Source: Bradyrhizobium sp. NP1 (GTDB taxonomy: Bacteria; Pseudomonadota; Alphaproteobacteria; Rhizobiales; Xanthobacteraceae). From it: a DNA stretch of 64,000 nt. Below, piece after piece: positions 48,001 through 57,294 of this stretch. The notes under the pieces were generated by a model, which was not told where the DNA came from, made no database searches, and worked only from the letters and a program-made list of their open reading frames with translations. Each line of letters opens with the position of its first letter. The first letter of the stretch is position 1. Location of the stretch: the NCBI RefSeq assembly GCF_030378205.1, contig NZ_CP127385.1:124001-188000 (forward strand). Direction: 5' to 3'. The translations under genes were made by a program, and so were the position numbers.

Positions 48001-48714
48001 ATGCGGCCAAGCCGCCGTGCACCCGATGAACTGCGCGCCGTGTCGCTGGAGCGGGGCGTCGTCAAATATGCGGAGGGTTCCTGCCTCGTCAAATTCGGCG
48101 ACACGCATGTGCTGGTCACCGCGACGCTGGAGGAACGCCTGCCGCCCTGGCTGAGGGGCCAGGGCCGGGGCTGGGTCACGGCCGAATACGGCATGCTGCC
48201 GCGCGCGACCCTGGAACGCACGCGCCGGGAGGCCACCGCCGGCAAGCAGGGCGGGCGCACCGTCGAGATCCAGCGCCTGATCGGCCGATCGCTGCGCGCC
48301 GCCATCGACCTCGAGGCCCTGGGCGAGCGCCAGATCACCATCGATTGCGACGTGCTGCAGGCCGACGGCGGCACCCGCACCGCCTCGATCACCGGCGGCT
48401 GGGTCGCACTCGCCGACTGCATCGGCTGGATGAAGGCGCGCAATATGATCAAGGCCGAGGTGCTGCGCGCCAATGTCGCAGCGATCTCCTGCGGCATCTA
48501 CGACGGCACGCCCGTGCTCGACCTCGACTATGCCGAGGACTCGGACGCCGACACCGACGCCAATTTCGTGATGACCGGCGACGGCCGCATCATCGAGGTG
48601 CAGGGCACCGCGGAGAAGACCCCGTTCACGCAGGAGGAGTTCCTGGCGCTGATGGCGCTGGCCAAGAAGGGCGTGACGCGGCTGGTCGACCTGCAGAAGC
48701 TCGCGGTCGCATAA
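48001..48714 (+). CDS. rph: Ribonuclease PH
   Basis: Phosphorolytic 3'-5' exoribonuclease for tRNA and rRNA 3' ends, forming a hexameric ring. 237 residues with [27 protein letters not shown], the RNA-binding [20 protein letters not shown], and the phosphate-binding catalytic region [32 protein letters not shown] is 6 nt upstream of the ATG. First gene of rph-rdgB-hemW, 11 nt before rdgB. Confidence 0.98.
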   Translation: MRPSRRAPDELRAVSLERGVVKYAEGSCLVKFGDTHVLVTATLEERLPPWLRGQGRGWVTAEYGMLPRATLERTRREATAGKQGGRTVEIQRLIGRSLRAAIDLEALGERQITIDCDVLQADGGTRTASITGGWVALADCIGWMKARNMIKAEVLRANVAAISCGIYDGTPVLDLDYAEDSDADTDANFVMTGDGRIIEVQGTAEKTPFTQEEFLALMALAKKGVTRLVDLQKLAVA

Positions 48715-48725
48715 TCTTTCCAACC

Positions 48726-49361
48726 ATGCACCGCAAAATCACAGGCAGGCTCGTCATCGCGACCCACAATCCCGGCAAGCTCGCCGAGATGCAGGAGCTG
48801 CTGGCGCCGCACGGGGTCGAAGCGGTCTCCGCCGGCGAGGTCGGCCTGACCGAGCCGGAGGAGACCGGCGACAGTTTCCGCGCCAATGCAATGATCAAGG
48901 CGGTGGCGGCGGCGAACGCGGCGCGGCTTCCCGCCTTTGCCGACGATTCGGGGATCGTGGTCGAGGCGCTCGATGGCGCGCCCGGCATCTTCTCGGCGCG
49001 CTGGGCCGGGCCGGACAAGGATTTTGGCGCCGCCATGACACGGATCGAGCGGCTGCTGCAGGAGCGCGGCGCCTCCACGCCGGACAAGCGCAGGGCGCAT
49101 TTCGTGTCCGCGCTGTGCGTCGCCTGGCCCGACGGGCACCTCGAAGAGGTCGAGGCCCGCGTCGACGGAACGCTGGTGTGGCCGCCGCGCGGAACGGCCG
49201 GATTCGGCTACGATCCGATGTTCATGCCGGACGGTTTTGCGCGTACCTTCGGCGAGATGACCAGCATCGAGAAACACGGCCTGCCGCCGCTGGGGCTCGG
49301 CCTCTCGCACCGTGCCCGCGCTTTCGTCAAGCTTGCGGAGATCTGCCTTGAGCCGCGCTGA
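48726..49361 (+). CDS. rdgB: dITP/XTP pyrophosphatase
   Basis: House-cleaning enzyme that removes non-canonical purine NTPs (dITP, XTP) to dNMP and pyrophosphate. 211 residues with [17 protein letters not shown], the metal-binding [23 protein letters not shown], and the C-terminal [23 protein letters not shown] followed by LSHRARAF. It begins 11 nt after rph and overlaps the likely TTG start of hemW by 14 nt. Confidence 0.96.
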   Translation: MHRKITGRLVIATHNPGKLAEMQELLAPHGVEAVSAGEVGLTEPEETGDSFRANAMIKAVAAANAARLPAFADDSGIVVEALDGAPGIFSARWAGPDKDFGAAMTRIERLLQERGASTPDKRRAHFVSALCVAWPDGHLEEVEARVDGTLVWPPRGTAGFGYDPMFMPDGFARTFGEMTSIEKHGLPPLGLGLSHRARAFVKLAEICLEPR

Positions 49362-50505
49362 CCAGGAAGCCTTTGGCGTCTACGTGCATTGGCCGTTCTG
49401 CCTGTCGAAGTGTCCGTACTGCGATTTCAACAGCCATGTCCGCCATGCCGCGATCGACGAGGACCGCTTCGCGCGGGCTTTTGCCGCGGAGATCGAAACC
49501 ATGGCCGCGCGCACGGGTGCGCGCACGGTGACCTCGATCTTCCTCGGCGGCGGCACTCCGTCTCTGATGCAACCGAAGACGGTCGGCGCGATCCTCGATG
49601 CGATCGGCAGGCATTGGCAGGTCGCAAGCGACGCCGAGGTGACGCTGGAGGCCAACCCGACCAGCGTCGAGGCGACGCGCTTTGCCGGCTATCGCGCGGC
49701 CGGCGTCAACCGTGTCTCGCTCGGCGTGCAGGCCCTCGACGATGCCTCGCTGAAGGAGCTGGGACGGCTGCACAGCGCGCGCGAGGCGCTGGACGCGGTT
49801 GCGATCGCGCGGAAAGCCTTCGATCGCTACTCGTTCGACCTGATCTATGCCCGGCCCGGCCAGACGCCGGCAATGTGGGCCAGTGAGCTGAAGCGCGCGA
49901 TCGACGAGGCGGCCGAACATCTGTCGCTCTATCAGCTGACGATCGAGGAAGGCACGCCGTTCTTCGGCCTGCATGCCGCAGGCAAATTGCGAACGCCGGA
50001 CGAGGCGGCCGCCCGCGCACTCTATGACGTGACGCAGGAGATTTGCGCGCAGCTTGGACTCCCCGCCTACGAGATCTCCAATCACGCCCGGCCAGGCGCC
50101 GAATGCCGACACAATTTGGTCTATTGGCGTGGTCAGGAATACGCCGGCATCGGCCCGGGCGCCCATGGCCGCCTGGATATCGACGGCGTCAGGCACGCGA
50201 TCGCGACCGAGAAGCGCCCCGAGAGCTGGCTGATGCGCGTCGAAGCGAACGGCCATGGCGTGGTGGTCGATGACGACCTCAGCAGCGAGGAGCGTGCCGA
50301 CGAGTTCCTGCTGATGGGGTTGCGCCTCGCCGAAGGCATCGACCCCCGGCGTTACGCGGCCTTGGCGGGACGCCGGCTTGATGCGGACCGGATCGCGTCG
50401 CTGCGCGAGCAGGGCGCGATCGCCGTCGATAGTGACGGCCGGCTGCGCGTGACGCAGGCCGGCTTCCCCGTGCTCGACGCGGTCGTGGCGGATCTCGCAG
50501 CCTAG
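49348..50505 (+). CDS. hemW: Radical SAM heme chaperone HemW
   Basis: Radical SAM protein related to oxygen-independent coproporphyrinogen oxidase, now thought to deliver haem to respiratory proteins. 385 residues: the CX3CX2C cluster motif ([11 protein letters not shown]) near residue 20, the [11 protein letters not shown] glycine motif, VTLEANPTS and a C-terminal HemW domain. It lacks the extra N-terminal part of HemN. The start is TTG at 49348 with GGAG 9 nt upstream, reading (M)[17 protein letters not shown]; no better ATG exists. It overlaps rdgB. Confidence 0.93.
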   Translation: MSRADQEAFGVYVHWPFCLSKCPYCDFNSHVRHAAIDEDRFARAFAAEIETMAARTGARTVTSIFLGGGTPSLMQPKTVGAILDAIGRHWQVASDAEVTLEANPTSVEATRFAGYRAAGVNRVSLGVQALDDASLKELGRLHSAREALDAVAIARKAFDRYSFDLIYARPGQTPAMWASELKRAIDEAAEHLSLYQLTIEEGTPFFGLHAAGKLRTPDEAAARALYDVTQEICAQLGLPAYEISNHARPGAECRHNLVYWRGQEYAGIGPGAHGRLDIDGVRHAIATEKRPESWLMRVEANGHGVVVDDDLSSEERADEFLLMGLRLAEGIDPRRYAALAGRRLDADRIASLREQGAIAVDSDGRLRVTQAGFPVLDAVVADLAA

Positions 50506-50518
50506 AATTTCGAGCTAT

Positions 50519-50618
50519 AGCGTTTTCGAGCGAAGTGGGTGCCGGTTCGCGTGAAGAAAACGCGTCAAAACAGGAACCTGGAACATCGGCTCTGATTGAA
50601 TTCAGAACCGATGCTCTA
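50519..50618. repeat. AGCGTTTTCGAGCGAAG-family palindromic repeat, copy 3
   Basis: Same two-hairpin structure as the copy at 36364: AGCGTTTTCGAGCGAAGTGG core, GAAAACGCGTCAAAA, then CATCGGCTCTGA / TCAGAACCGATG around a short loop. It fills the convergent gap after hemW and its end CTCTA provides the TAG stop codon of the convergent lipoprotein gene at 50616-50618. Confidence 0.9.
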
Positions 50619-51842
50619 AGCGCCAAAGCTTTTCGGCGAACCGGCGACCGCCGTGCCGCCGCCCGTTGCGACGCGCATCACGGCAAGTCCCCGTTCATTG
50701 GTGCCGTCGGAGCGGAAGCGGAACAGGCCGTCAATGCCGGCAAAGCCGGACGGATTGGTCAGCGTTTCCGACGCGAAGCGCTGCCCTCCTTGCGTCCGCG
50801 CCAGCGCCGCGACCAGCGCCACGGCATCATAGGCGAGCGTCGCGGTGCGCACCGGCTCGCCGCCATATTTGGTGCGGTAGCGGCTGGAGAACGCGCGGAA
50901 GCCGGAAGGGTCCGGCGCCGCGTAGAGGCCGCCTTGCAGCGCCGGGCTCGCATAGACCCGCGGATTGTCCCACAGCCCTGTGCCGAGCAACTGGATGTTG
51001 CGCAGGTTCGCACCGGCGGCGGTCAGCGCATCGGCGGTGGCGACAACCGAATCGCCGTCATCGGCAAGCAGCAGCGCGTCCGCCGAGCCGAGCGCGGAGG
51101 CCACCGTTCGCGCCGGGGCCGCGCGGTCGGCGCCATATTTCTCGAACGCGACGATGCGGCCGCCCTTGCGGCCGACCGCCTGCTTGAACGCGGCCTCGAC
51201 CACGCCGCCATAGGCGTTGTCGGGCAACAGCGCCGCGAAGGATCGCTTTCCGATGCTGACAGAATATTCGACGATGCGGTTGACGTCGGACTCCGGCAGG
51301 AAGCTGAGGAGGTAGACGCCGCGGCCGGCGACGCTCGAATCGGTGGAGAAAGCGATCACCGAAACGCCGCGCGTCCGCGTCAGTTGCGCGGTCGCCGGAA
51401 CCGACAGGGCGAACAGCGGCCCGAGGATGATCTCGGCGCCCTCGTCGAGCGCCTGCTGGGTGCCCTGCTGGGCGCCTTGCGGGCTGCCGCCATCGTCCTT
51501 GATCAGGAGCTGGATGTTGGGGTTCTGGAATTCGGCGAGCGCCATCTCGGCGGCATTCCGCATCGACTGCGCCGCGACACCCGCGTTGCCGGCGGCCGAC
51601 AGCGGCAGCACCAGCCCGACCTTGACCTGGCCGTTGCCCGCGACAACGGGCTGCTGCGTCGGCCCGGCCGGCGCAGACGCCGACGAATCGAATGGGTTGG
51701 AAAACTGGCTGAGGCCCTGTTGCACCCCCGCGCAGGCCGAAAGCAGGGGTGCGCCGAGCAGCAAGCCAACCACCGCCCGCCGGGTCGTACCCGAGGGCTG
51801 TGACTCCGATACCGGAGTCGTGGGATCGTGCGGGGCTACCAT
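50616..51842 (-). CDS. Penicillin-binding protein activator LpoA-like lipoprotein
   Basis: A 408-residue outer-membrane-type lipoprotein with a type I periplasmic-binding fold. The signal peptide ends with lipobox LLSAC (TRRAVVGLLLGAPLLSACAG); the mature chain has a Ser/Pro linker, then VKVGLVLPLSAAGNAGVAAQ, GAEIILGPLFALSVPA, ALLPDNAYGGVVE and a C-terminal half with ATLAYDAVALVAAL. Enterobacterial LpoA activates PBP1A; alphaproteobacterial relatives are shorter and lack its N-terminal TPR domain, so the role is inferred. ATG 51840-51842 is preceded by AGAGAAGAGATGAG. Divergent from rsmI, its usual neighbour (yraM next to yraL). Confidence 0.82.
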   Translation of the reverse strand: MVAPHDPTTPVSESQPSGTTRRAVVGLLLGAPLLSACAGVQQGLSQFSNPFDSSASAPAGPTQQPVVAGNGQVKVGLVLPLSAAGNAGVAAQSMRNAAEMALAEFQNPNIQLLIKDDGGSPQGAQQGTQQALDEGAEIILGPLFALSVPATAQLTRTRGVSVIAFSTDSSVAGRGVYLLSFLPESDVNRIVEYSVSIGKRSFAALLPDNAYGGVVEAAFKQAVGRKGGRIVAFEKYGADRAAPARTVASALGSADALLLADDGDSVVATADALTAAGANLRNIQLLGTGLWDNPRVYASPALQGGLYAAPDPSGFRAFSSRYRTKYGGEPVRTATLAYDAVALVAALARTQGGQRFASETLTNPSGFAGIDGLFRFRSDGTNERGLAVMRVATGGGTAVAGSPKSFGA

Positions 51843-52076
51843 CTCATCTCTTCTCTTGACCGACCGAAATCGGCCAGGACACCCTCCTTCACTGATAGGG
51901 AAGGCGGATTCAGGCATATTGTCGGCGAATAGTTAAGCAGACAAAAGGTTTATCATCTCCTCGCGCCGCTGTCGGTTGCCAAATCCGCTCCTTTGCCGCG
52001 TTGTCCCGTTGCATGCCACGAGGCCTGAGCGACCCCGCCGTAGCGCGAGCGCCATTGTCCCCCTAAGATTGGCATT

Positions 52077-53030
52077 ATGCGCGCAAAAACCACCACCGTA
52101 CATGGAACCGAGAGCGAGAGCGGAACCGCCAACAGGACATTTTCGGTCGCGGGTCACCTCCTGCGCGCGCCACGACCCGCGGCTGGTCTCTACCTCGTGG
52201 CGACCCCGATCGGCAATCTCGGCGACGTCACGCTGCGCGCGCTCGAGACGCTGGCGGGCGTCGACATGATCGCCTGCGAGGACACCCGTATCACCCGCCG
52301 CCTGACCGAGCGCTACGCGATCGCGGCGGAGCTCTCGCCCTATCATGAGCACAACGCCGAAGCCGCGCGGCCGAAGATTCTGGCGCGGCTCGCGCAAGGC
52401 GCAGCGATCGCGCTGGTCTCCGATGCCGGCACGCCGCTGATTTCCGATCCCGGCTTCAAGCTGGTGCGCGAGGCGAGCGCGGGCGGCCATGCCGTGATTG
52501 CGGTACCCGGTGCCTCTTCGGTGCTCGCCGCGCTTTCCGTCGCAGCGCTTCCGACCGACCGCTTCTTCTTCGAGGGTTTTCTGCCGCCGAAGGAAAGCGG
52601 ACGCCGCGCCAGGCTCACCGAGCTCGCGCGCATCGAGGCGACGCTGGTGCTGTTCGAATCCGGCAGCCGCATCCAGGACACGCTTGCCGCACTCGCCGAG
52701 ATCATGGGCGAACGGGACGCCGCGATCTGCCGCGAGCTGACCAAGCTGCATGAAGAGATCACGCGGGCGCCGCTCGCCGCGCTCGCGCGCCGTGCCGCCG
52801 AGCTGGAGACGCGCGGCGAATTCGTGGTCGTGATCGGTCCGCCGGCCGCGCATGCCCATGCCATGACGACGGACGCGCTCGACGCGCTCTTGCGCGACGA
52901 GCTCGCGCGCGGCAGCGTCAAGGACGCGGTCGCCCATGCGGTCGAATTGTCGGGACGTCCACGGCGCGAAATCTATGCCCGTGCCCTCGAGCTCGACCGC
53001 CAGATCAGGGGCAGCGATGACGAAGCCTGA
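52077..53030 (+). CDS. rsmI: 16S rRNA (cytidine(1402)-2'-O)-methyltransferase
   Basis: SAM-dependent tetrapyrrole-methylase-fold enzyme that 2'-O-methylates C1402 in the decoding centre. 317 residues: an extra ~35-residue N-terminus, then [57 protein letters not shown] and [31 protein letters not shown]. It overlaps yraN by 14 nt and is divergent from the LpoA-like gene; this rsmI-yraN-gshB order is common in alphaproteobacteria. Confidence 0.96.
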   Translation: MRAKTTTVHGTESESGTANRTFSVAGHLLRAPRPAAGLYLVATPIGNLGDVTLRALETLAGVDMIACEDTRITRRLTERYAIAAELSPYHEHNAEAARPKILARLAQGAAIALVSDAGTPLISDPGFKLVREASAGGHAVIAVPGASSVLAALSVAALPTDRFFFEGFLPPKESGRRARLTELARIEATLVLFESGSRIQDTLAALAEIMGERDAAICRELTKLHEEITRAPLAALARRAAELETRGEFVVVIGPPAAHAHAMTTDALDALLRDELARGSVKDAVAHAVELSGRPRREIYARALELDRQIRGSDDEA

Positions 53031-53430
53031 CGACGGCCCGGCGCAGCACAGTGCGGCCAGGCCCGCTTCGCCGGAGCGGCTGGCGGCGTTTCGCACCGGC
53101 CTGTCCGCGGAAGCCCGCGCCTGCGCCTATTTGATGGCCAAGGGCTACCGCATCCTGGCGCGACGCTTCCGCACCCCGCATGGCGAGATCGACATCGTCG
53201 CGAAACGGCGCGACCTGCTCGCCTTCGTCGAGGTCAAGGCCCGTGCGTCGCTGGATGACGCCGCCTTTGCGGTGACGCCGCGCCAGCAGATGCGCATCGT
53301 CAATGCCGCCCAGATCTGGCTCGCCGCACATCCCGACCATGCTAATTTCGAGCTGCGTTTCGACGCAATCCTGATTGCGCCGCGGCGCCTGCCGCGCCAT
53401 GTGTTGGCGGCATTCGACGCCAGCAGTTGA
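53017..53430 (+). CDS. yraN: UPF0102 family endonuclease-fold protein YraN
   Basis: A 137-residue protein with a nuclease-like fold (Holliday-junction-resolvase-like). Core motifs: [45 protein letters not shown], with Glu, Asp and Glu-x-Lys arranged as in PD-(D/E)xK enzymes. No activity is proven for the family. Translationally coupled to rsmI (14-nt overlap) and 27 nt before gshB. Confidence 0.93.
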   Translation: MTKPDDGPAQHSAARPASPERLAAFRTGLSAEARACAYLMAKGYRILARRFRTPHGEIDIVAKRRDLLAFVEVKARASLDDAAFAVTPRQQMRIVNAAQIWLAAHPDHANFELRFDAILIAPRRLPRHVLAAFDASS

Positions 53431-53457
53431 GAGTTTCCTCCAGACCCCGGGCCGCCC

Positions 53458-54408
53458 ATGAAATTGAATGTCGCCGTCCAGATGGACCCCATTGCCCGCA
53501 TCAACGTCCGCGGCGATTCCACCTTCGCGCTGCTCCTCGAAGCGCAGAAACGCGGACACGGGCTGTCCTATTACACCCCCGACAAGCTCTCGCTGCGCGG
53601 CGATGAGCTGGCGGCGCCGGTGCAAGTGCTCACGGTGCGCGACGAGGCGGGCGATCACTTTACCCTCGGCGAGCCCCGGCGCGAGCCCCTGTCGAATTTC
53701 GACGTGATCCTGCTGCGGCAGGATCCGCCCTTCGACCTCGCCTACATCACCTCGACGCATTTCCTGGAGCGGCTCCACCCGAAGACGCTGGTCGTGAACA
53801 ACCCGGTGAGCGTCCGCAACGCGCCGGAAAAACTGTTCGTGATGAATTTTCCGCAATTGATGCCGCCGACCTTGATCTCGCGCGACCTCGACGAGATCAA
53901 TTCGTTCCGCGACCAGCACGGCGCCGTCGTCATGAAGCCGCTGCACGGCCATGGCGGCGCCGCGGTATTCCGCGTATTGCCGCAGGACATGAACTTCGGC
54001 TCGCTCTACGACATGTTCTCGGTGACCTTCAAGGAACCCTGGGTGATCCAGCGCTTCCTTCCCGAGGTCAAGGACGGCGACAAGCGCATCATCCTGGTCG
54101 ACGGCGAGTTCGCGGGCGCCGTCAATCGCGTGCCGGCGGCGGACGATCTGCGCTCCAACATGGTGCGCGGCGGCGCCGCACAGGCGACAGAGCTGAGCGA
54201 GCGCGAGCGCGAGATCTGCACGACCATCGGGCCCGAGCTGAAGCGGCAGGGCCTGCTGTTCGTCGGCATCGACGTCATCGACGGCTACCTGACCGAAATC
54301 AACGTGACATCGCCGACCGGCATTCGCGCCATCGCCCGCCTCGGTGGGCCCGACATCGCGGCAAGAATCTGGGATTCGATCGAGGCGAAGCGGAAATCCG
54401 GCACTTGA
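53458..54408 (+). CDS. gshB: Glutathione synthetase
   Basis: ATP-grasp ligase that adds glycine to gamma-glutamylcysteine. 316 residues, normal length. Seen are [47 protein letters not shown], the ATP-grasp loop [30 protein letters not shown] and the C-terminal [12 protein letters not shown]. Last gene of the rsmI-yraN-gshB set. Confidence 0.98.
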   Translation: MKLNVAVQMDPIARINVRGDSTFALLLEAQKRGHGLSYYTPDKLSLRGDELAAPVQVLTVRDEAGDHFTLGEPRREPLSNFDVILLRQDPPFDLAYITSTHFLERLHPKTLVVNNPVSVRNAPEKLFVMNFPQLMPPTLISRDLDEINSFRDQHGAVVMKPLHGHGGAAVFRVLPQDMNFGSLYDMFSVTFKEPWVIQRFLPEVKDGDKRIILVDGEFAGAVNRVPAADDLRSNMVRGGAAQATELSEREREICTTIGPELKRQGLLFVGIDVIDGYLTEINVTSPTGIRAIARLGGPDIAARIWDSIEAKRKSGT

Positions 54409-54743
54409 GGCGGGCGCGCCGGGCTCGCATGACGATCGCGTCTTAGCTTTTTGTTCAGCATGATGCGCAAGGACGCGAATGCGCGCGCCCGCATGGCGGC
54501 TCGAGCGACGACCGGCATTGTTTTGCCGCTTCATGGCGCCGGCACCCTCACGTTGCACATCGCGCCGATGCGCAACTGTCGCCCTTGAACGATAACGTCT
54601 CGTTCACCATGCGGATGAATCCCTGAGCCGATCGTCCGATCTGTTCCCGGCCTCAAGCCGGCTTATACCTTTGGTGCTTAGTTCTGCTCTGGGTGGAACC
54701 TCAAGGTTCCGCCGCGTTCGCGTAAGAGCAGATAGTAAAGCGT
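54409..54743. other. Intergenic region upstream of the Tad genes
   Basis: A 335-nt gap. It contains a small hairpin (GGAACC-tcaa-GGTTCC at 54695-54710) and probably the promoter of the following genes. I see no reading frame with a ribosome-binding site, and no recognisable pilin gene. Confidence 0.5.
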
Positions 54744-55019
54744 ATGGTCACCGCCAGCACTGTTGAACTGGTCACCCCTCGTGGCGCCGGCGGCGTCATC
54801 CTGCCGAACGGCTCCTTCGACGTTCCGGCCCGCTACCTCACCAAACCGAACCCACAAGAGGTCCCGATGCTGGCGATCGCGCGCCGGCATGGCCGGCCGC
54901 CGCTTCGCCGCACCGTCGATGCCGACGCGCCCGCCAACATTCGCAGACAGCCCCGCCCCGGCGTGAGCTCCCGTGCCAGCAGGCACGGCCTCACCGACCA
55001 GTCGACCGCACAGAAGTGA
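54744..55019 (+). CDS. Possible small CDS, perhaps a cpaB remnant (91 aa)
   Basis: A 91-codon frame with about 80% G/C at third positions, starting MVTASTVELVTPRGAGG and ending RHGLTDQSTAQK, 15 nt before cpaC. No strong ribosome-binding site, no signal peptide, no cysteines. In complete Tad loci cpaB occupies this place; the last residues recall CpaB C-termini as I remember them, but the rest does not. It may be a remnant left after loss of cpaA/cpaB, a real small protein, or noncoding. Low certainty. Confidence 0.3.
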   Translation: MVTASTVELVTPRGAGGVILPNGSFDVPARYLTKPNPQEVPMLAIARRHGRPPLRRTVDADAPANIRRQPRPGVSSRASRHGLTDQSTAQK

Positions 55020-55034
55020 CGATAGGAAACCCAC

Positions 55035-56513
55035 ATGAAATGCTGGGAAAACAACCCGACGCGGGCATCTCTGGTCCATGCGCTGCCGTTTGCGGCCATT
55101 TTCGCTTTGACGTTCTTGTCCATGCAGTTACCGGCCTCGGCGGCGGACGACGAGATTGCTGCGGCTCCGGTCGTTACTCCGAGCGTGTCCGCTAAGACGC
55201 GCTTTCTGCCGCTCGGCATCGGCAAATCCGTCGTCGTCGACATGCCGCGGGAGGTCAAGGACGTGCTCGTCGCGGACCCGAAGATCGCCAACGCCGTGAT
55301 CCGGTCGCGCCAGCGCGCCTACATCATCGGTGCGGGCGTCGGCCAGACCAACGTCGTGTTCTTCGATGCCGACGGACAGCAGGTCGCCTCCTACGACATC
55401 GCGGTCAAGCGCGATCTCAACGGCGTTCGCGCGGCGCTGCAACAATCGCTGCCCGGAGTTCAGATCGAGGGCGTCGGCGACGCCGTGGTGCTGACCGGTT
55501 CGGTTTCGAGCCCGGTCGAGGCCCAGCAAGCCGGCGACGTCGCCGCGCGGCTGGTTGGCGGCGCCGAGAAGGTCGTCAACTCGATCGTCGTGCGCGGCCG
55601 CGACCAGGTGATGCTCAAGGTGCATGTGGCGGAAGTCCGCCGCGACATCATCAAGCAGCTCGGCGTCGATCTCGGCGCCAGCATGAACTACGGCACCGCG
55701 GTCGTGAACTTCAACAACACCAACCCGTTCACCGCGCTGGGCAGCCCGCTTGTGCCGAGTAACGGGCTTTCTGCTTCTTCCGTCCTCAAGGGACTGCCCA
55801 CGGTCAACGCGACCATCCGCGCGATGGAGCAGGCGGGCGTGATCCGGACGCTGGCCGAGCCAAACCTCACGGCGATCTCGGGCGAGGCGGCGACCTTCAT
55901 TGCCGGCGGCGAGTTTCCGATTCCGGCCGGCTATTCCTGCGATCCCACCACGCATGTCTGCACCACCCAGATCACCTACAAGAAATTCGGCATTTCGCTG
56001 AACTTCACGCCGGTCGTGCTGAGCGAGGGACGGATCAGCCTGCGGGTCATGACCGAGGTGTCCGAACTGTCGAACGACAACGCGATTACGGTAACGCAGG
56101 CATTTTCCGCCGGCTCGGGCAACTCGATCACGATTCCCGCGATCCGGACCCGCCGCGCCGAAACCACGCTGGAAATTCCCTCCGGCGGCTCGATGGCGAT
56201 GGCCGGCCTGATCCAGCAGCAGACCAAGCAGGCCGTCAACGGCTTGCCGGGCCTCGATCAATTGCCTGTGCTGGGACAACTCTTCAGGAGCCAGGACTAC
56301 GTCAACAACCAGACCGAGCTCATGGTCCTGGTGACGCCCTATGTCGTGCGCGCGGTTGCCCAGAAGGAGCTGTCGCGGCCTGACGACGGGTTTGCACCTG
56401 CAAACGACGCCCAATCGGCCCTGCTCGGCCGCATCAACCGGATTTACGGGCTTGCGACGAATATCGGACCGGTCGGCAGCTATCAGGGCCACTTCGGGTT
56501 CATCATTGACTGA
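55035..56513 (+). CDS. cpaC: Tad/Flp pilus secretin CpaC (RcpA)
   Basis: Outer-membrane secretin through which Flp pili leave the cell. 492 residues: signal peptide (ASLVHALPFAAIFALTFLSMQLPASA), an N-terminal pilus-assembly domain (LPLGIGKSVVVDMPREVKDVLVADPKIANAVI), a BON-like segment (VVLTGSVSSPVEAQQAGDVAARLVGGAEKVVNSI) and the C-terminal secretin domain with ISLNFTPVVLSEGRISLRVMTEVS, TLEIPSGGSMAMAGLIQ and GLPGLDQLPVLGQLFRS. AGGA lies 8 nt upstream. First complete gene of a cpaC-cpaD-cpaE run. Confidence 0.95.
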   Translation: MKCWENNPTRASLVHALPFAAIFALTFLSMQLPASAADDEIAAAPVVTPSVSAKTRFLPLGIGKSVVVDMPREVKDVLVADPKIANAVIRSRQRAYIIGAGVGQTNVVFFDADGQQVASYDIAVKRDLNGVRAALQQSLPGVQIEGVGDAVVLTGSVSSPVEAQQAGDVAARLVGGAEKVVNSIVVRGRDQVMLKVHVAEVRRDIIKQLGVDLGASMNYGTAVVNFNNTNPFTALGSPLVPSNGLSASSVLKGLPTVNATIRAMEQAGVIRTLAEPNLTAISGEAATFIAGGEFPIPAGYSCDPTTHVCTTQITYKKFGISLNFTPVVLSEGRISLRVMTEVSELSNDNAITVTQAFSAGSGNSITIPAIRTRRAETTLEIPSGGSMAMAGLIQQQTKQAVNGLPGLDQLPVLGQLFRSQDYVNNQTELMVLVTPYVVRAVAQKELSRPDDGFAPANDAQSALLGRINRIYGLATNIGPVGSYQGHFGFIID

Positions 56514-56547
56514 GATCGCACGGCGTGAGGAACGCAGGCACAGGGGC

Positions 56548-57294
56548 ATGACAATGACAAACGGACAGAAGGTCGGTCGCTCTCGAACACTGCGCGCCAT
56601 CGGCATGCTCGCCGGCCTGTCAGCCGTGCTCGGCGGGTGCGTCTGGGGACCTCAAGCAAGCGTGACGGCGGCTGTTCCCGAAGACTACCGCCTGCGCCAT
56701 CCGATCGCGATCACGGAAGGCAACCGTTCGATCGTCGTTTTCATCGGCCATGGCCGCACCGGCCTTACCGTCGCGCAGCGCTCCGACGTGATGGGCCTGG
56801 CGCGCACCTGGGTTCAGGAAGGGACCGGCGCTGTCGTGGCCGAGGTGCCGGTGGCAACGCCGAACGCAAGAGCCGCGGAGGCCACGCTGCAGGAAATTCG
56901 CGGCTTGCTGATCGCCGGCGGCGTGCCCTCGCGCGGCATCACGCTGCGTCGCTATCACCCCGACGACCCCCGGCTGCTTGCGGCGATCAGGCTGAGCTAT
57001 ACGCGGATCGAGGCGGTCGCGGGACCGTGCGGCCTGTGGCCGGAGGATCTCGGTCCCTCGATCAACGATCCCAGCTACGGCGACAACAAGCCGTACTACA
57101 ATTTCGGCTGCGCGACCCAGCGCAACCTCGCCGCGATGATCGACAACCCATCGGATCTGGTGCAGCCGCGCGCGGAGACGCCGCCCTACACGGCGCGCCG
57201 GACCATCGCGTTCGATCACTATCGCAAGGGTGAGTCGACCACCACCAGCTATCCGGAAGCCGACAAGGCCAAACTCAGCGACGCTGCCAAATGA
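56548..57294 (+). CDS. cpaD: Tad pilus lipoprotein CpaD
   Basis: Pilus biogenesis lipoprotein of 248 residues that helps secretin assembly. Lipobox AVLGGC at residues ~26-31 (MLAGLSAVLGGC), then the CpaD pattern DYRLRHPIAITEGNRSIVVFIGHGRTGLTVAQRSDV, PNARAAEATLQEIRGLLIAGGVPSRGI and the late CGLWPEDLGPS ... NFGCATQRNLAAMIDNPSDL. A second ATG at 56554 fits the upstream AGGGG better and may be the true start. Its stop overlaps the cpaE start (ATGA). Confidence 0.93.
   Translation: MTMTNGQKVGRSRTLRAIGMLAGLSAVLGGCVWGPQASVTAAVPEDYRLRHPIAITEGNRSIVVFIGHGRTGLTVAQRSDVMGLARTWVQEGTGAVVAEVPVATPNARAAEATLQEIRGLLIAGGVPSRGITLRRYHPDDPRLLAAIRLSYTRIEAVAGPCGLWPEDLGPSINDPSYGDNKPYYNFGCATQRNLAAMIDNPSDLVQPRAETPPYTARRTIAFDHYRKGESTTTSYPEADKAKLSDAAK

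Noticed and set aside
54678..55079. 133-codon minus-strand frame upstream of cpaC
   Set aside because: Runs across the cpaC start and shows no family or ribosome-binding site; the plus-strand alternative has better codon bias.
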